Part shown: positions 10,200 through 20,825 of the stretch, piece by piece
Layout: the number at the start of each line of letters is the position of its first letter
How positions within the stretch are numbered: the first letter of the stretch is position 1
DNA from: Escallonia rubra
Lineage: Eukaryota > Streptophyta > Magnoliopsida > Escalloniales > Escalloniaceae
Length of the DNA stretch: 64,000 bases
NCBI GenBank assembly: GCA_033065855.1
Contig: JAVXUO010000372.1
Span: 62,001-126,000, forward strand
Direction of reading: 5' to 3'
Translations under genes and position numbers: made by a program
The notes under the pieces: model-generated
Told to the model about the DNA's origin: nothing
What the model saw: only the letters and a program-made list of their open reading frames with translations
The model's database searches: none

Positions 10200-13100
10200 G
10201 CATGGTTCTAGCTTCCACACATAGGTTTTCATCATCTTGAAGAGGCTCATTTGAAGAAAAAACGATATCGTAAGAGAGAGATGGTGCAAAATTCTCTCTA
10301 CCTCCACCTGGATATATTAAAAAGGAAACATGTTTGGTTCAATCATATTCATAACGCTCAAATTGGAGAATATGTGAAGAAAATGATAATACCTTAGGTA
10401 TTGAGGCAGTGAACATTGAACTCTCTAAGCTCCCACCCTTACTGCTTACCAATGACTCCAAAGCATCGAATAACTTCTGAAGAAAGCCAGAGTTTTGGTG
10501 TGAGTAGCTCATTTTATTTTGGTTCTAAAACACTGTGAAGTTTGGAAATGCAAGTTTCGAACATTTCTGTTTGTTATCCTTGCAGGAGGTACTTGTGTCC
10601 TGTCTCTCTATAAACAATTCTCTTATTATATTCTTGCTAGATACGTTCACCTTCATGTTTAGGAACACGGTATCTGAGCATGAAGATTTAAAAAAAATTA
10701 CTCCTCAAACTCACAATTACAAGAGGATTCTGAATCTGTTGAGGGGCATGAGCAAGGGCATTTATGAAATAGAGTTGCTTTCTTCTGATAGCAGCACAAA
10801 ATGTTAATGGCACTTCTGAGCTAATGCCACTCCCGTCCAACATTTCAGTCAGTTTGTCGAAATGCTTTCTATAATTCACCCATCAAAAGAACAACCAATC
10901 TCAAGATCACCACGTGATGGTAATCGTTTGAATTGTCATTTGAAATATTTATCCACTCTATTATAACGTGCTTGTTGAGAAGCAGCTCATGTACAACTGA
11001 GGCCATGAAAATCTATATATCCCCCAGTACAGATGATGATTCCGTGTCACCAACTAATATGAAATCTGATTCAATACCCCATTCCTTGTAAATAGCCATT
11101 CAACAACAGAAGATCATGTTATGAAAAATTAACCTTGGGAGTAAGATACTAAACCAAAAGTTGCTCAACAAGATATAAGAAACAAGCAGGTGCTATATAG
11201 TCATGTTTTGGGTCCTCCAGTCAGCATAAAAGGTATCTCCTTCAGCACTTCATAGAAATTAAAAACCAGCAACTTGTCATCTTTATAAAAATTAAAGTCC
11301 GTACTTCTAGCATATGCAAAGCCTGATCCCCTTTTCCAACTAAGTTTCTCAATAAAGGCTGTCCAATGCTTATGATTTTGTTATACAAATCGACAGGTTT
11401 CTTACTAGATCCTAGGATCATCATCAAAGCTCTCCCTATTTGGCCAAAGGTCAGACTATCCTTCTAAGGGATGTTCCTAGAGATAGCTTCCTCAAGTAAA
11501 TCGATTGAAATATTGGTTCCTCGAAGGGAAACCATATTTTTCGTGGACGACTTCTGCCAGTCTATGTTAAAGATATTTTTGAAGAAGTTTTGTGGTGCAA
11601 GTTCAAGATAATTCAGAAATTTATATTTCTGAAGGAACTTTGCAATCTCAAACGTATGAAGAAGTCTTATGGTTTGGTGAAATAGGGTATAGCCATTTTT
11701 GGTCGAGTAGACATGAAGGTCATTCAGAGTTTCTAAGACCCTTAAACCAGGAGAGAGCATTTCTGAATGTCAATAACTGATAGCAACTAAGAAAAAATGG
11801 CAAGAACCGATACAAACCAGCTTCCCTTTCCTACAAAGTAAAGTGGCATCAATATCTCTCACCCAGTTAGCATAAAAAATGAGCATAACATAATTGGTTT
11901 CCTGGTTATCAGTTTGCTTCTTCACACCGAAGTAATTTGAACAGAACTCCTCATGTTTCGTATAAGCGCTAACATCTTGTGTATTAATGCAGAAAATATA
12001 GTCCATTAAGATCACAATCTTCTCCTTCCAACAATTCCAAAAATGAACCAATGATTCAACAGAAACACAATTCTGAGAGACCACGTCTTTTGAGTGCTTG
12101 GTAGGAATCTCAATTAATACATCACTTCACTCGTACTTTGAGGTCACCCTACTAAAATGAGCATCCAAGATCTTCCAAACAGTTATAATTTCACCTCTTA
12201 GACTTCTATGTTTTTGGGAAACATTCAAAACTTGACTCATTTATGACAAACTATTCCTGCAACCAGAAAGAACTTCAGCCTCTTTGTAGATTGTCGTAAA
12301 AAAAGTGCCCGATTTGTTCTTTGCACATGATGTTGCCTTTTCTAATCTCTTCCTTCTGAGGAAATTGTTTCAATGGCCAAGCTTTGCTGCCAAGTAGCCA
12401 AAGAGACTGAGCCAGAACATACCAGAGCTTGAGCTTAGATGATTCTTCAAACTGCCCAACTTTCTCAAGCAAATCAGATTGGCACTGACTTTCTGCTCTG
12501 AGATGGAAGCAGCTTCTAAGAAGTTTCCCTATTTTTCTTCCAGATGCAAAAGCTCATCGAGACAACTTAAAGTCTTTAAGAATCCACGCTTCAGGTCCGT
12601 CGACCGAAATGCTGCAACATGTTTCATCATGCTTTGCTTATCTCCCATGCGAAAATAATGACACGAACTTCTTTCCTGCAAATCTTGTTCAGTACGGTCT
12701 AGTTCATTATTGGTGACCCTACTGAGATACTTGGGTGCACTTTGTTTCCATTTTTGAATGAATTTCAATCTTGTTTCCATTTTTGAATGAATTGTAATCT
12801 CATTTCCAGGAATTCTAATGGTATTGCCTTCTGATAGAAGGGCAGACTCTTTGCAAACAAACTTGTAAAAGTGATTGGACTGACCCTTTCAATTAATTTG
12901 GCCTTTGTTAAAAGCTTAAGTCCCATATTTGCCTCTTACTGACTCAATAGAGTTTGAAAAAATGAGCCATAGGAGTAGCAATGATGCTTTTCCAATGAGT
13001 CCAGCATTCTCTAAACAATCTGCTTTGAGGAGAAAATCACCTTTCATCTTTGCTATGTTAGCAGCTTCCAGAAATTTTCCCCACCCGCATTCCAATACTA

Positions 13101-13437
13101 CGAGATCATCGAAGCACTTTAAATTCCTCAAAAGTTTGCACATCAAATCCCTAGAGTGAAAAGACTTGACCAATTTTATCATGGTGGTGTTATCTTTCCA
13201 GGCATGATAACGTTGTGCAGATCTTTCGAGCAATTCTTCTTCGGTCTTTTCTAACTCATGACGTGTATTGCCCCTATCAAGACCTTCTGGTGCATTTTGT
13301 TTCCTGTGCCGAATAAACTCCAATCCCATCCCAAGAAGTTTGCCTTTGTTTTTCCCTTTCGGTAGAACATTAGCAGCTGTACACACAAACACGTTGAAAG
13401 GACCAGAGTGACTCTTTGCAATTAATTTTGCTTTCAT
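10200..13437 (-). pseudogene. TRANK1-like (UvrD-type helicase/TPR) C-terminal pseudogene
   Basis: A series of minus-strand fragments runs in the order expected for the C-terminal third of the large plant TPR-and-ankyrin/UvrD-like helicase proteins. They are 13437-12916 (KAKLIAKSHSG, LEKTEEELLERSAQRYH, FLEAANIAKMKGD), 12780-12275 (TEQDLQERSSCHYF, LKLWYVLAQSLWLLGSKAWPLKQF), 11760-11464 (SPGLRVLETLNDLHVYSTKNG, ISLRGT-like), 11427-11242 (GQIGRALMMILGSS) and about 10880-10690 (CAAIRRKQ, IQNPLVIVSL). The helicase domain itself is absent. Stops and frameshifts occur between fragments. The assignment rests on remembered family wording, so a search would be decisive. The two upstream fragments are copies of the same module. 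Confidence 0.65.
12275..12910 (-). repeat. Second copy of an internally duplicated TRANK1-like module
   Basis: On the minus strand this copy starts with AKLI followed by a stop and FYKFVCKESALLSEG, then KWKQSAPK, LDRTEQDLQERSS, MMKHVAAFRSTDLKRGFL and CLDELLHLEE. The upstream copy at 12916-13437 carries the matching series: AKLIAKS, RKQNAPEG, LEKTEEELLERSA, MIKLVKSFHSRDLMCKLL and CFDDLVVLE. The two are diverged tandem copies of about 550 bases. Confidence 0.65.
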
Positions 13438-15080
13438 TTAAGAGCTTTTCCATCTACAAAAATTGGTTCAAACATTTCTAATGTTGCAGATGCTCATCTA
13501 ATGAGATTATTTACTTAAAACCAAAGGGTTCCCAGCCCACGAGTTAATTCCTCAATTTCAGGGGTCAACGCGGCCTATGTATACTGCACTTTCGCATGCC
13601 ACCAGTGCTGATTTCTTCATGCACTTTTGAACACTCTATATGCATACGACTTTAAGTGCACAATGTGCTGAGCGGGCATGGAGAAAACACAGAGTTACAT
13701 GTGGAAATTAAGGGATGTTTTCTCTCAATCAAATTACCAAAGACCAACTTGGATGCAATTAATTGTGGAAACCACCTGTACTTTCTAAGATCACCTACTT
13801 TTCAACTTATTCCCTCTTACCAACCTACTGCCTGGCCTGTTAATGTAATTTTAGGGATATGTTAACTTGCACTAAACTTTCATTCCTCTAAGAATCTCCA
13901 ACAATGTTCCCATACATATTGCATGTGGCGCCGCTATCTTCTAAAAATGTTGCTCCCACGTTTCATAAGTTAATAGTCATTCATTCGTCACCCATGACTC
14001 CTTTCAATCGCAGGCACACAGCCACAGTCTACAGCAAAACTAATCCCACTGTATATTGTAAAAGTGGTGGAAGCCCATGGCCTATACCCTTTTTGGCTCT
14101 TATTGCCGGAGATTAAAATCGAGTATGTCCATGATATGGTGGAAGATGACATTCTGCAGTAGCTCTAAGATGTAGCCCTTGAAAGCCCACCATTAGATAC
14201 ATAATGCAGATGGTAACACCAACCAGAATGTCTGTGTGCATAAATCAAAATTGTAGATTTAAAGTACGTACATGTGCGTATATGTGAATTGTGATCATAG
14301 GTTGTATATGAGGGAATGGCGGTGATCGAGGAGAAAGCAATACCATGAACAATAGATTGATCCGACACGTCATAGATAAACATCAGAGAAGCGAATGCAT
14401 GTCTTGAAGAATCAAAAGCGAACCAAATGCAATTCTGTTAAATCAAAGACTGACCAGTAGATGGAGATGAATTGTGGAATACCAATCTGCAGATGACTTG
14501 CAATGTGACTTCTGATTCACCGTTTAACAATCTAATATTTCTTCTGGTGTTGTTCACAAAGGATCTGGGCTGTAGATGAATTCTCGAAGTACCAATCTGT
14601 GATGACCTGCAGATTGGCTTGCGATTGCTATTTCAGAGCCTGGTATTTCTTATGTGAGAATGGTTTTTCGAAAGTCCGTGTTGAGAGCAGGCTGTCTATG
14701 AGAAGTGAGATCGATTGGCGTAAGAGGAGCAGGCATTTGTTTATGGTGCCGTTTAGAGTCGTCATCAGCGGTTGGCATGTGTTTGCATTGTTTTGGACAT
14801 AGGCGAGTAGGTGGTAATATGGAATATATGAGAGGGTATTTTTGGAACAAAAATGTGTAGAAACATATCTAAACACATTAGACTTTTAAGACAGAGATAT
14901 TACTTTATTTCGTCCAAAAACCAAAGTTTGATAGTAGTTCGTAGTACCAATTGACCTTTTTTTTTTCTATTTTAATGGTTTATTCATTGATTATTTGCTC
15001 CTAATTTATGGTTTTTGAGGTTCAATATTCCTTTATTTACACTATGCTGTACAAGACAGATTTTTTTTGAAACGATAAGT
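13438..15080. other. Intergenic DNA, nothing recognised
   Basis: Mixed-composition intergenic DNA. Short frames at 13656-14116 and 14165-14383 have no recognisable domain. No inverted or direct terminal repeats are evident by eye. Confidence 0.45.
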
Positions 15081-15099
15081 GGGTCATTATTCCTTTAAT

Positions 15100-15510
15100 A
15101 ACTGCATTTTGATTACTGGTCATTGACGTTACATTTGAGAATCGGCTATGTGGTGCAAGATTAGTCATTTGTAACTTTTATGATGTTCAGTTTACTTTTT
15201 GACTTATGCTTAACTCTTTCACTTTCGTAGATCTTATATATTTTTATTTTTCTATTCTTTTTCTCATCCACCAAATTTGACATATATAGTTGCAATCTCC
15301 AATTTATGAAACATGATTGCTCAGTTTGAAATCCTGCAACGTATTCCTTTATTATTATGGTACACTGTTCTTCTTTATTTTGCTTTCCTTTTCTTTAACT
15401 TCGTCCAAAAATAAAAGTATGAAATCTTGTAATACTAGTATTCCGTTCTAACACTTCATTTTGTTGAGGAATAAAAGGTTCTTGTGTGCAATGCACATGG
15501 TTAAGCTAGT
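15100..15510 (+). mobile_element. Helitron-like 3' end (candidate), copy 1
   Basis: The segment ends with a degenerate GC-containing short hairpin (GTGTGCAATGCACATGG) followed by TTAAGCTAGT and a T. This resembles the 3' terminus of Helitrons, which have a hairpin close to a CTAGT end and insert between A and T. The same arrangement recurs at 31,880-31,926. The left limit is not determined, and no Rep/helicase gene is visible. Confidence 0.4.
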
Positions 15511-16411
15511 TAAATATTAAAATGAGACTTGATAAAAGATTAAATAGCACTGCAAGGAAACATGGCCTTTAATGATCGCCATCGCTAAAGCTGAAATGGC
15601 GGCCGGTAATCATCTTTATTGATTGCAAATGACGGTCGCAAATCCAATCGTTAGAGGCAAGGTGGCTAATTGTTAGCGACCGCAGTTACTTCGCGGCCCC
15701 TCAATTTAGCGGAGCGCGTTGACCAAACTTAGCGACTATTACTGCGATCGCTAAATATTTTTGCAAATTAATTTAAACTTTTGTTTAGCGACTGCCTTGA
15801 CCAATTTACCGAATGTAACAGGAGTCGCTAAATATTTTTGCCAATAAATTTAATTTCTTTTTTAGTAACCGCTATGACCTATTAGCGACCGAAACATGTG
15901 GTTGCTAAATGTTTTTGTATGCTTTATTTAGCGACTGCTTATACCTATTTAGCTACCCATTTTGCCGTCGTTAAATCTGTGTTCATGATTTTCAGAAAAC
16001 CTATATTCGGTAACAATACCTTGATAACATGTTGTCATTGATAGTTATATTATCAAATAATTAAAATAATTCATTCCAACACTAATTTAACTAAGAATCA
16101 CGTCAAGGTGACAAATAAAAACGTCAAGCTCCATTAAATATACATTGTCTTGAACCAAAAATAGATAAAATAGGCAAGTAATTCACGAGCTAAGCAACTA
16201 CAGTGGGACCAACAAAGAACATACTACTTTTCAGAGTCATCAATGTCATCATCGTCATTTTCTTCATCCTTTTTTTAAAGGCACACTGTATCGTCCAATA
16301 ATATCCTCACTGCTTTGAGAATCACCAACATTAAGCACAATACATGAAGGCAAAAAGTTCCACCAACAAACAAAAACATAGACACCAACATCAACACCAC
16401 CATCTCCATGA
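15511..16411. mobile_element. CACTA-like debris with GTCGCTAAA motifs, copy 1
   Basis: Rich in repeated motifs of the form TTAGCGACC/GGTCGCTAAA at 15,560-15,980, like the subterminal repeats of CACTA (En/Spm) elements, which bind the element's own regulatory protein. The block aligns throughout with 31,927-32,600 in the same orientation, with clear divergence. No CACTA terminus is preserved. At 16,224-16,275 the minus strand encodes a short acidic tail. Confidence 0.55.
16224..16275 (-). pseudogene. Acidic tail, possibly of a CACTA transposase
   Basis: The minus strand reads KDEENDDDDIDDSEK then a TAG stop. TNP2-type CACTA transposases commonly end in such Asp/Glu-rich tails, and the better-preserved copy at 53,026-53,406 ends similarly. 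Too short to assign alone; the CACTA-like surroundings support it. Confidence 0.35.
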
Positions 16412-16420
16412 TAAACAAAA
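16412..16420. repeat. 9-bp target-site duplication, left
   Basis: TAAACAAAA, identical to 17,344-17,352. Confidence 0.9.
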
Positions 16421-17343
16421 GGGCAAATTATACTTATGTCCCTGAGGTTAGGGTATAATTACAGGTAAGGACAATAGTTTGGACAAATTACACTTATGTC
16501 CGTTGACCAAACGGAATATTAAAAACCCTAACGGTTTTCATGAAAAGACTTTATTACCCCTTAGTTGAAACCTTAATTTTTTTAATGCCATTACTTCAAC
16601 CTAAAAAAAAAAAGGAAAAATGCCATTACCCTTTCCCCCATAGCACCCCCCCCCCCAACATCGCCAGCAGCCCCCCTCGCCCCACCATCCGGCAGAACCA
16701 CCCACCACGCCGGCAAGCCCCTTGGCAAACCCAAGTTGCCGAGACACCTCCGGCAAGCACCTTGGCAAACCCACCACGCCGTCAGTCCCCCTTGCCCCAC
16801 CATCCGGCAGCCTTGCCCCACCACGCCGGCAAGCCCTTGGCGAGGGAGGGAGGAAGACTGGGTAAAATTTCAGGGGGCGGTGACGGGGGAGGAAGATGGG
16901 ACGGAGAGAGATAATGGCTGTTTCAGGTCGGGAAGAAGAGAGAACGCCGGTGACGATGGAGGAAGACGGGTTGCGTAGGGGAAGGGCGACGTCGCCGGCG
17001 ATGGAGGCGACGCCGGCAGGAGATAGATCGCCGGCAATGGGAGAGAGAACATATCAAAATTTGCAAATTAGGGTTTCAACAAAATCCTAAACTGATAAAT
17101 AAATCATATATAATAATAAACATATATTTTTCAGTATATACAGTACAAGAGGTAGTATCGTCATTTTAAAAATATATATTGATGACATCATTAAAAAAAT
17201 ATAATTTTTTTGGACGGAACCCTGACGGATGGACACGGCTAATACATTTTAAAAGTGTTTGGTCACGAAATGTTATATTTTAAAACTTAATGTCTTTAAC
17301 TGTAATTACACCCTAACCTCAGGAATATTTGTGTAATTTGCCC
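16421..17343. mobile_element. Non-autonomous Mutator-like element, 923 bp
   Basis: Terminal inverted repeats start GGGCAAATTATACTTATGTC and end with the complement (TGTGTAATTTGCCC). Similarity extends about 45 bases inward through a CTGAGGTTAGGGT block. A perfect 9-bp duplication TAAACAAAA flanks it at 16,412-16,420 and 17,344-17,352; that length is the hallmark of Mutator-like insertion. The interior holds a GC-rich, proline-codon-rich stretch (16,640-17,050) unlike its flanks. This could be captured host DNA, as in Pack-MULEs, but I cannot name a parent gene. It sits inside the CACTA-like debris, so it is younger than that block. Confidence 0.88.
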
Positions 17344-17352
17344 TAAACAAAA
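17344..17352. repeat. 9-bp target-site duplication, right
   Basis: TAAACAAAA, identical to 16,412-16,420. Confidence 0.9.
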
Positions 17353-17735
17353 ACAGGCCTCCATGCCAGTTAGCTTGTTTTTTCCGACAAAGAATTGTAT
17401 CTTCACTTCCTAGCCTACTTTTTCCAACGGTGAATCTTTTGTTTCTCTAGATAGACAAATGCCTATGATCAACCTCGCGTTCCTTTTAAGCAAACCTCAT
17501 TCTACAGTCCACAACAGCTTAGAATAGACGTTAGTACTTAGTACTGTATATGATATGATTTGCACCAAAAAAAAAAAAAAAAGTATATGATATGATGGAA
17601 TAGGACACCTTTATTGCTTTTTGCATGCCAATCTTTATTGCTTTAATGACTTTCGATATTATGAAATGCGTGTCAAAGAGACATATACAATTGGAATTGG
17701 AACTACTCCGTATATAACTGCAAAACAAATCTGAT

Positions 17736-17738
<3 letters not shown>
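17353..17738. other. Repeat-derived AT-rich DNA
   Basis: Continuation of the debris interrupted by the 923-bp element. It contains a poly-A run near 17,567-17,581 with a short direct repeat of TATATGATATGAT on either side, but no gene. Confidence 0.4.

Positions 17739-17775
<37 letters not shown>
17739..17775. repeat. (TA)n microsatellite at the MULE left edge
   Basis: Alternating TA directly abuts the first G of the long-TIR MULE. A matching (TA)n run abuts its right end, so the element inserted into a microsatellite. The last nine bases (TATATATAT) equal the first nine after the right end. Confidence 0.9.
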
Positions 17776-17777
<2 letters not shown>

Positions 17778-17820
17778 GGCCCGATCCACACCCACCGGTG
17801 GAGAAAAAAATTTTCTCCAC

Positions 17821-18111
17821 CCAACCGCTTGTAAGACAAGCGGTTGGGTACTGTGTCATTTTCTCGTGGGCCCCACCACAAAAAGCACTCATTTTTTCTT
17901 TTGAGCCCAACCGCTTCTCTTACATGCGGTTGGGCATGATTATTTTTTTGACATGGGCCCACCACAAAAAACCACTCCACCCAACCGCTTCTCTTATAAG
18001 CGGTTGGGACAAATTTTTTTTTGCCCAACCACTTCTAAGACAAGCGGTTGGTAAGCCCCTTTTTTTAACAATTTTTTTAAAAACCAACTGCATATAAAAG
18101 AAGCGGTTGGT
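17821..18111. repeat. Five AACCGCTT...AAGCGGTT hairpins in the left TIR
   Basis: Imperfect palindromes with arms CCAACCGCTT / AAGCGGTTGG and 7-10-base loops occur at about 17,821-17,847, 17,906-17,934, 17,981-18,008, 18,024-18,051 and 18,083-18,111. Loop sequences differ while arms are kept, which suggests the arms matter. They are mirrored in the right TIR at 30,630-30,920. They could be transposase or host-factor sites, or could fold in RNA. Confidence 0.85.
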
Positions 18112-18204
18112 GGCTTTTTTTTTTTTTTTTGTGGCTCCCAAAAAAGTTTTAAAATTTTTTGATTGGCTAAAAAAAAAAAAAAAAAAAAAAAAAAATCGAG
18201 CCAA

Positions 18205-18620
18205 GGCTGCCACGTGGCCTCCTCCCCCGCCTGCCACGTGGCCCAACCGCGTGAGGGGACGCCGGTTGGTGCCACGTGGCCTCATCCGCGCCTGCCACGT
18301 GGCCCAACCGCGTGAAGGGACGCCGGTTGGTGCCACGTGGCCTCCTCTGCGCCTGCCACGTGGCCCAACCGCGTGAAGGGCGCCGGTTGGTGCCACGTGG
18401 CCTCGCCCGCGCCTGCCACGTGGCCCAACCGCGTGAAGGGACGCCGGTTGCTGCCGCGTGGCCTCCACGCGCCTGCCACGTGGCCTCCACGCGCCTGCCA
18501 TGTGGCCCCACGCGGGAAGGTGCGCCGGTTGGTACGATGGCGGTGCCACGTGGCCTCCTCCGCGCCTGCCACGTGGCCCAACCGCGTGAAGGGGCCCCGC
18601 GGGTTGCCCTCTCCTTCTGC
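18205..18620. promoter_or_regulatory. GC-rich tandem block with about 12 CACGTG motifs (left TIR)
   Basis: Tandem units of about 60-65 bases alternate TGCCACGTGGCC and CAACCGCGTGAAGGG elements. About a dozen copies contain the perfect CACGTG palindrome; a few are mutated to CATGTG or CGCGTG. CACGTG (the G-box, and ABRE when flanked by GG) is the core site for plant bZIP and bHLH regulators. The block lies just upstream of a TATA box (18,777-18,786), so it may act as an enhancer for the + strand gene. The long open frames across it are by-products of a repeat without stops. Confidence 0.7.
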
Positions 18621-18776
18621 CACGTGGCGACCCTCCCCCCCACGCGCCTGATGCTCCCCGTGACTCTGTCCTTCCCTCCCCGTGACTGTCCTTTTGCACA
18701 GTCTTTTTTTTCTGCCACCACTCACGGGTTTTTTCTGCAGAGACCCTCTTTTCTCTTCTCTCTTCCTTTTTCTTCT

Positions 18777-18786
18777 CTATTTATAA
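18777..18786 (+). promoter_or_regulatory. TATA box, TIR promoter for the PMD-Ulp1 gene (candidate)
   Basis: CTATTTATAATC is preceded by a pyrimidine-rich stretch and followed about 30 bases on by a CT-rich leader (CATTCTTCTCCACATTTC), a typical plant core-promoter arrangement. The mirror copy lies at about 29,928-29,937 facing the transposase. The transcription start is inferred near 18,810. Confidence 0.6.
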
Positions 18787-18936
18787 TCCCCTCCCCCCCC
18801 GACCATTCTTCTCCACATTTCTGCTCTGCTCCGCACTTTTTCTCCACAAACCAAAAAATTTTAGCGCTAGAAGAAGATCGGTGGATAATCGCTGAAGATC
18901 GGTAGATTTTTCTTCAAATACATCAAGTCACAACAA

Positions 18937-20823
18937 GTAAGTATTTTGAATTTCCTTATAATTCAATGTTAGGTTTATACAAATCAGCGTATTACACTTA
19001 GCGTATTACATTTATAGCGATTCAAAATAGCGTATTACATTACATTTATAGACAGCTTTTTCACGGATTTATAAAAAATAGCTAGAGCGAGATTTTGCCA
19101 AAGTACAAACAAGAGACCCTAGTTATTCTGAAAGGATCTGTATCAGGTAAAAATTTCAGATTTTTCCAAGCACTGTAGAGGGGCTAACTGCTACGGGGAA
19201 CCGTGTACCTTCGCAGTCTAATTTAAAATACCAAGCTAGCGCGATTTCGCGCGAAACTTTTACGAGAACCCTAGGATGTTGGGAAGTTCCATTCCCCAGG
19301 ATTTCGCGCCATTCCGGAGCCGTTTGCTATTTTTTTGCCCGAACGGCCTTTTCCGCGCTCGCCCTTTAATTAGACAGCTTTTTCACGGATTTATAAAAAA
19401 TAGCTAGAGCGTGATTTGGCCAAAGTGCAAAACAGGGACCCTAGTTATTCTGAAAGTATCTGTATCATGTAAAAATTTCAGATTTTTCCAAGGACTGTAG
19501 AGGGGCTAACTGATATGGGGAACCGTGTACCTTCGCAGTCTAATTTAAAATACCAAGCTAGCGCGATTTCGCGCGAAACTTTTACGAGAACCCTAGGATG
19601 TTGGGAAGTTCCATTCCCCAGGATTTCGCGCCATTCCGGAGCCGTTTGCTATTTTTTTGCCCGAACGGCCCTTTCAGCGCTCGCCCTTTAATTAGACAGC
19701 TTTTTCACGGATTTATAAAAAATAGCTAGAGCGTGATTTGGCCAAAGTGTAAAACAGGGACCCTAGTTATTCTGAAAGGATCTGTATCAGGTAAAAATTT
19801 CAGATTTTTCCAAGGACTGTAGAGGGGCTAACTGATACGGGGAACCGTGTACCTTCGCAGTCTAATTTAAAATACCAAGCTAGCGCGATTTCGCGCGAAA
19901 CTTTTACGAGAACCCTAGGATGTTGGGAAGTTCCATTCCCCAGGATTTCGCGCCATTCCGGAGCCGTTTGCTATTTTTTTGCCCGAACGGCCCTTTCAGC
20001 GCTCGCCCCGGACACCGGTTCGCGATTTTTGCGCGAAAAATCCGTAAAGTACTTTTTAGGCCAATGATGAACTCACGAAGCGTAAAGTAGCATTTCGAGG
20101 CACCTTTGAGATTTTTCCTGATGCCAGGGGCATTTCGGTAATTTGCCACCCCGCGAGGGGTGTTTCGGTAATTTTCCCGCGCCAAGTTTTTAATTACACA
20201 GTTTTAGTCCAGGAATGTAATCACAGAACCTGAAATGTTGTTTTGAAGCTGGTTCGGGGGCGTTGGGGTGATAGTGAACCCCCGGGGGCATTTCGGTAAT
20301 TTGCCGCTCATCGGTGACTATTTTGCTAGGAAGGATCCAGCCTCATGATACATGCCTTAAAATAACTTTTAGTTCAGCAAAGGGTGTCAGACACCCGAAA
20401 TACATTTATTGTCCCGGGTGAATTCAGGAACTTGTGACGCACCGGCGATGACTGCCAGGGGGTATTTTGCACAAGTAGCGGGTGTTTTGGTAACTTTCCC
20501 CCTTTAAAATTTTTCCTGATATATTGGGTATATAATTGACGTAATACATTTAAAAACTTGACTTCAAAGCGGTTTTGAGGTCTTGGGGGTGTAGGGGCCA
20601 TCGGGGGGTATATTGCTATATAACCACGTTGGCGCTAAATTCAGTGAGAACTGGCGTAATTAACCGTTCGGAGTGGTGGGAAGTGAGGATTTGTTTTAAT
20701 ACATTGAAATAATGACTATTGCTAATGTGTTGGTAAGCTAGGTTAAAGATCCAGATATGTTGGTTTGGAATGTAAATATTATAACCTGATATGTTGGTTT
20801 ACGATTATATTTTGTTCTTATAG
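18937..20823 (+). other. Leader (5' UTR) intron of the PMD-Ulp1 gene (candidate)
   Basis: A strong donor, CAACAA|GTAAGTATTTTG, sits in the TIR, and a pyrimidine-rich acceptor, TTGTTCTTATAG|AT, lies two bases before the ATG at 20,826. The 1.9-kb intron would remove almost all the inner TIR, including the 322-bp units and their many upstream ATGs. The mirror donor at 29,779 faces the transposase gene. Confidence 0.6.
19036..20012. repeat. Three tandem ~322-bp units (left TIR)
   Basis: Units begin TAGACAGCTTTTTCACGG at about 19,036, 19,372 and 19,694, and each ends near GCCCGAACGGCC...GCTCGCCC. Only two units exist in the right TIR (about 29,050-29,670). Confidence 0.9.
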
Positions 20824-20825
20824 AT

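Larger units (their letters stand above)
17776..20764 (+). repeat. Left terminal inverted repeat of the MULE (2989 bp)
   Basis: Inverted copy of 28,290-30,963; homology ends inward at CCAGATATGTTGGTT. From the outside in, it contains an array of AACCGCTT hairpins, homopolymer tracts, a CACGTG-rich GC block, a TATA box, a short leader exon with splice donor, three tandem units of about 322 bp, and a unique inner part containing many AAATTACCGAAATGCCCC-like segments. It is about 315 bases longer than the right copy because it has three tandem units instead of two. Confidence 0.93.

Noticed and set aside
17920..18905. Several open frames of 150-260 codons on both strands in the left TIR (and mirrored at 29,852-30,745)
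   Set aside because: They overlap in up to five frames and cover a GC-rich tandem repeat that lacks stops. Predicted peptides are low-complexity (GHVAGAEEATW-like) with no domain.
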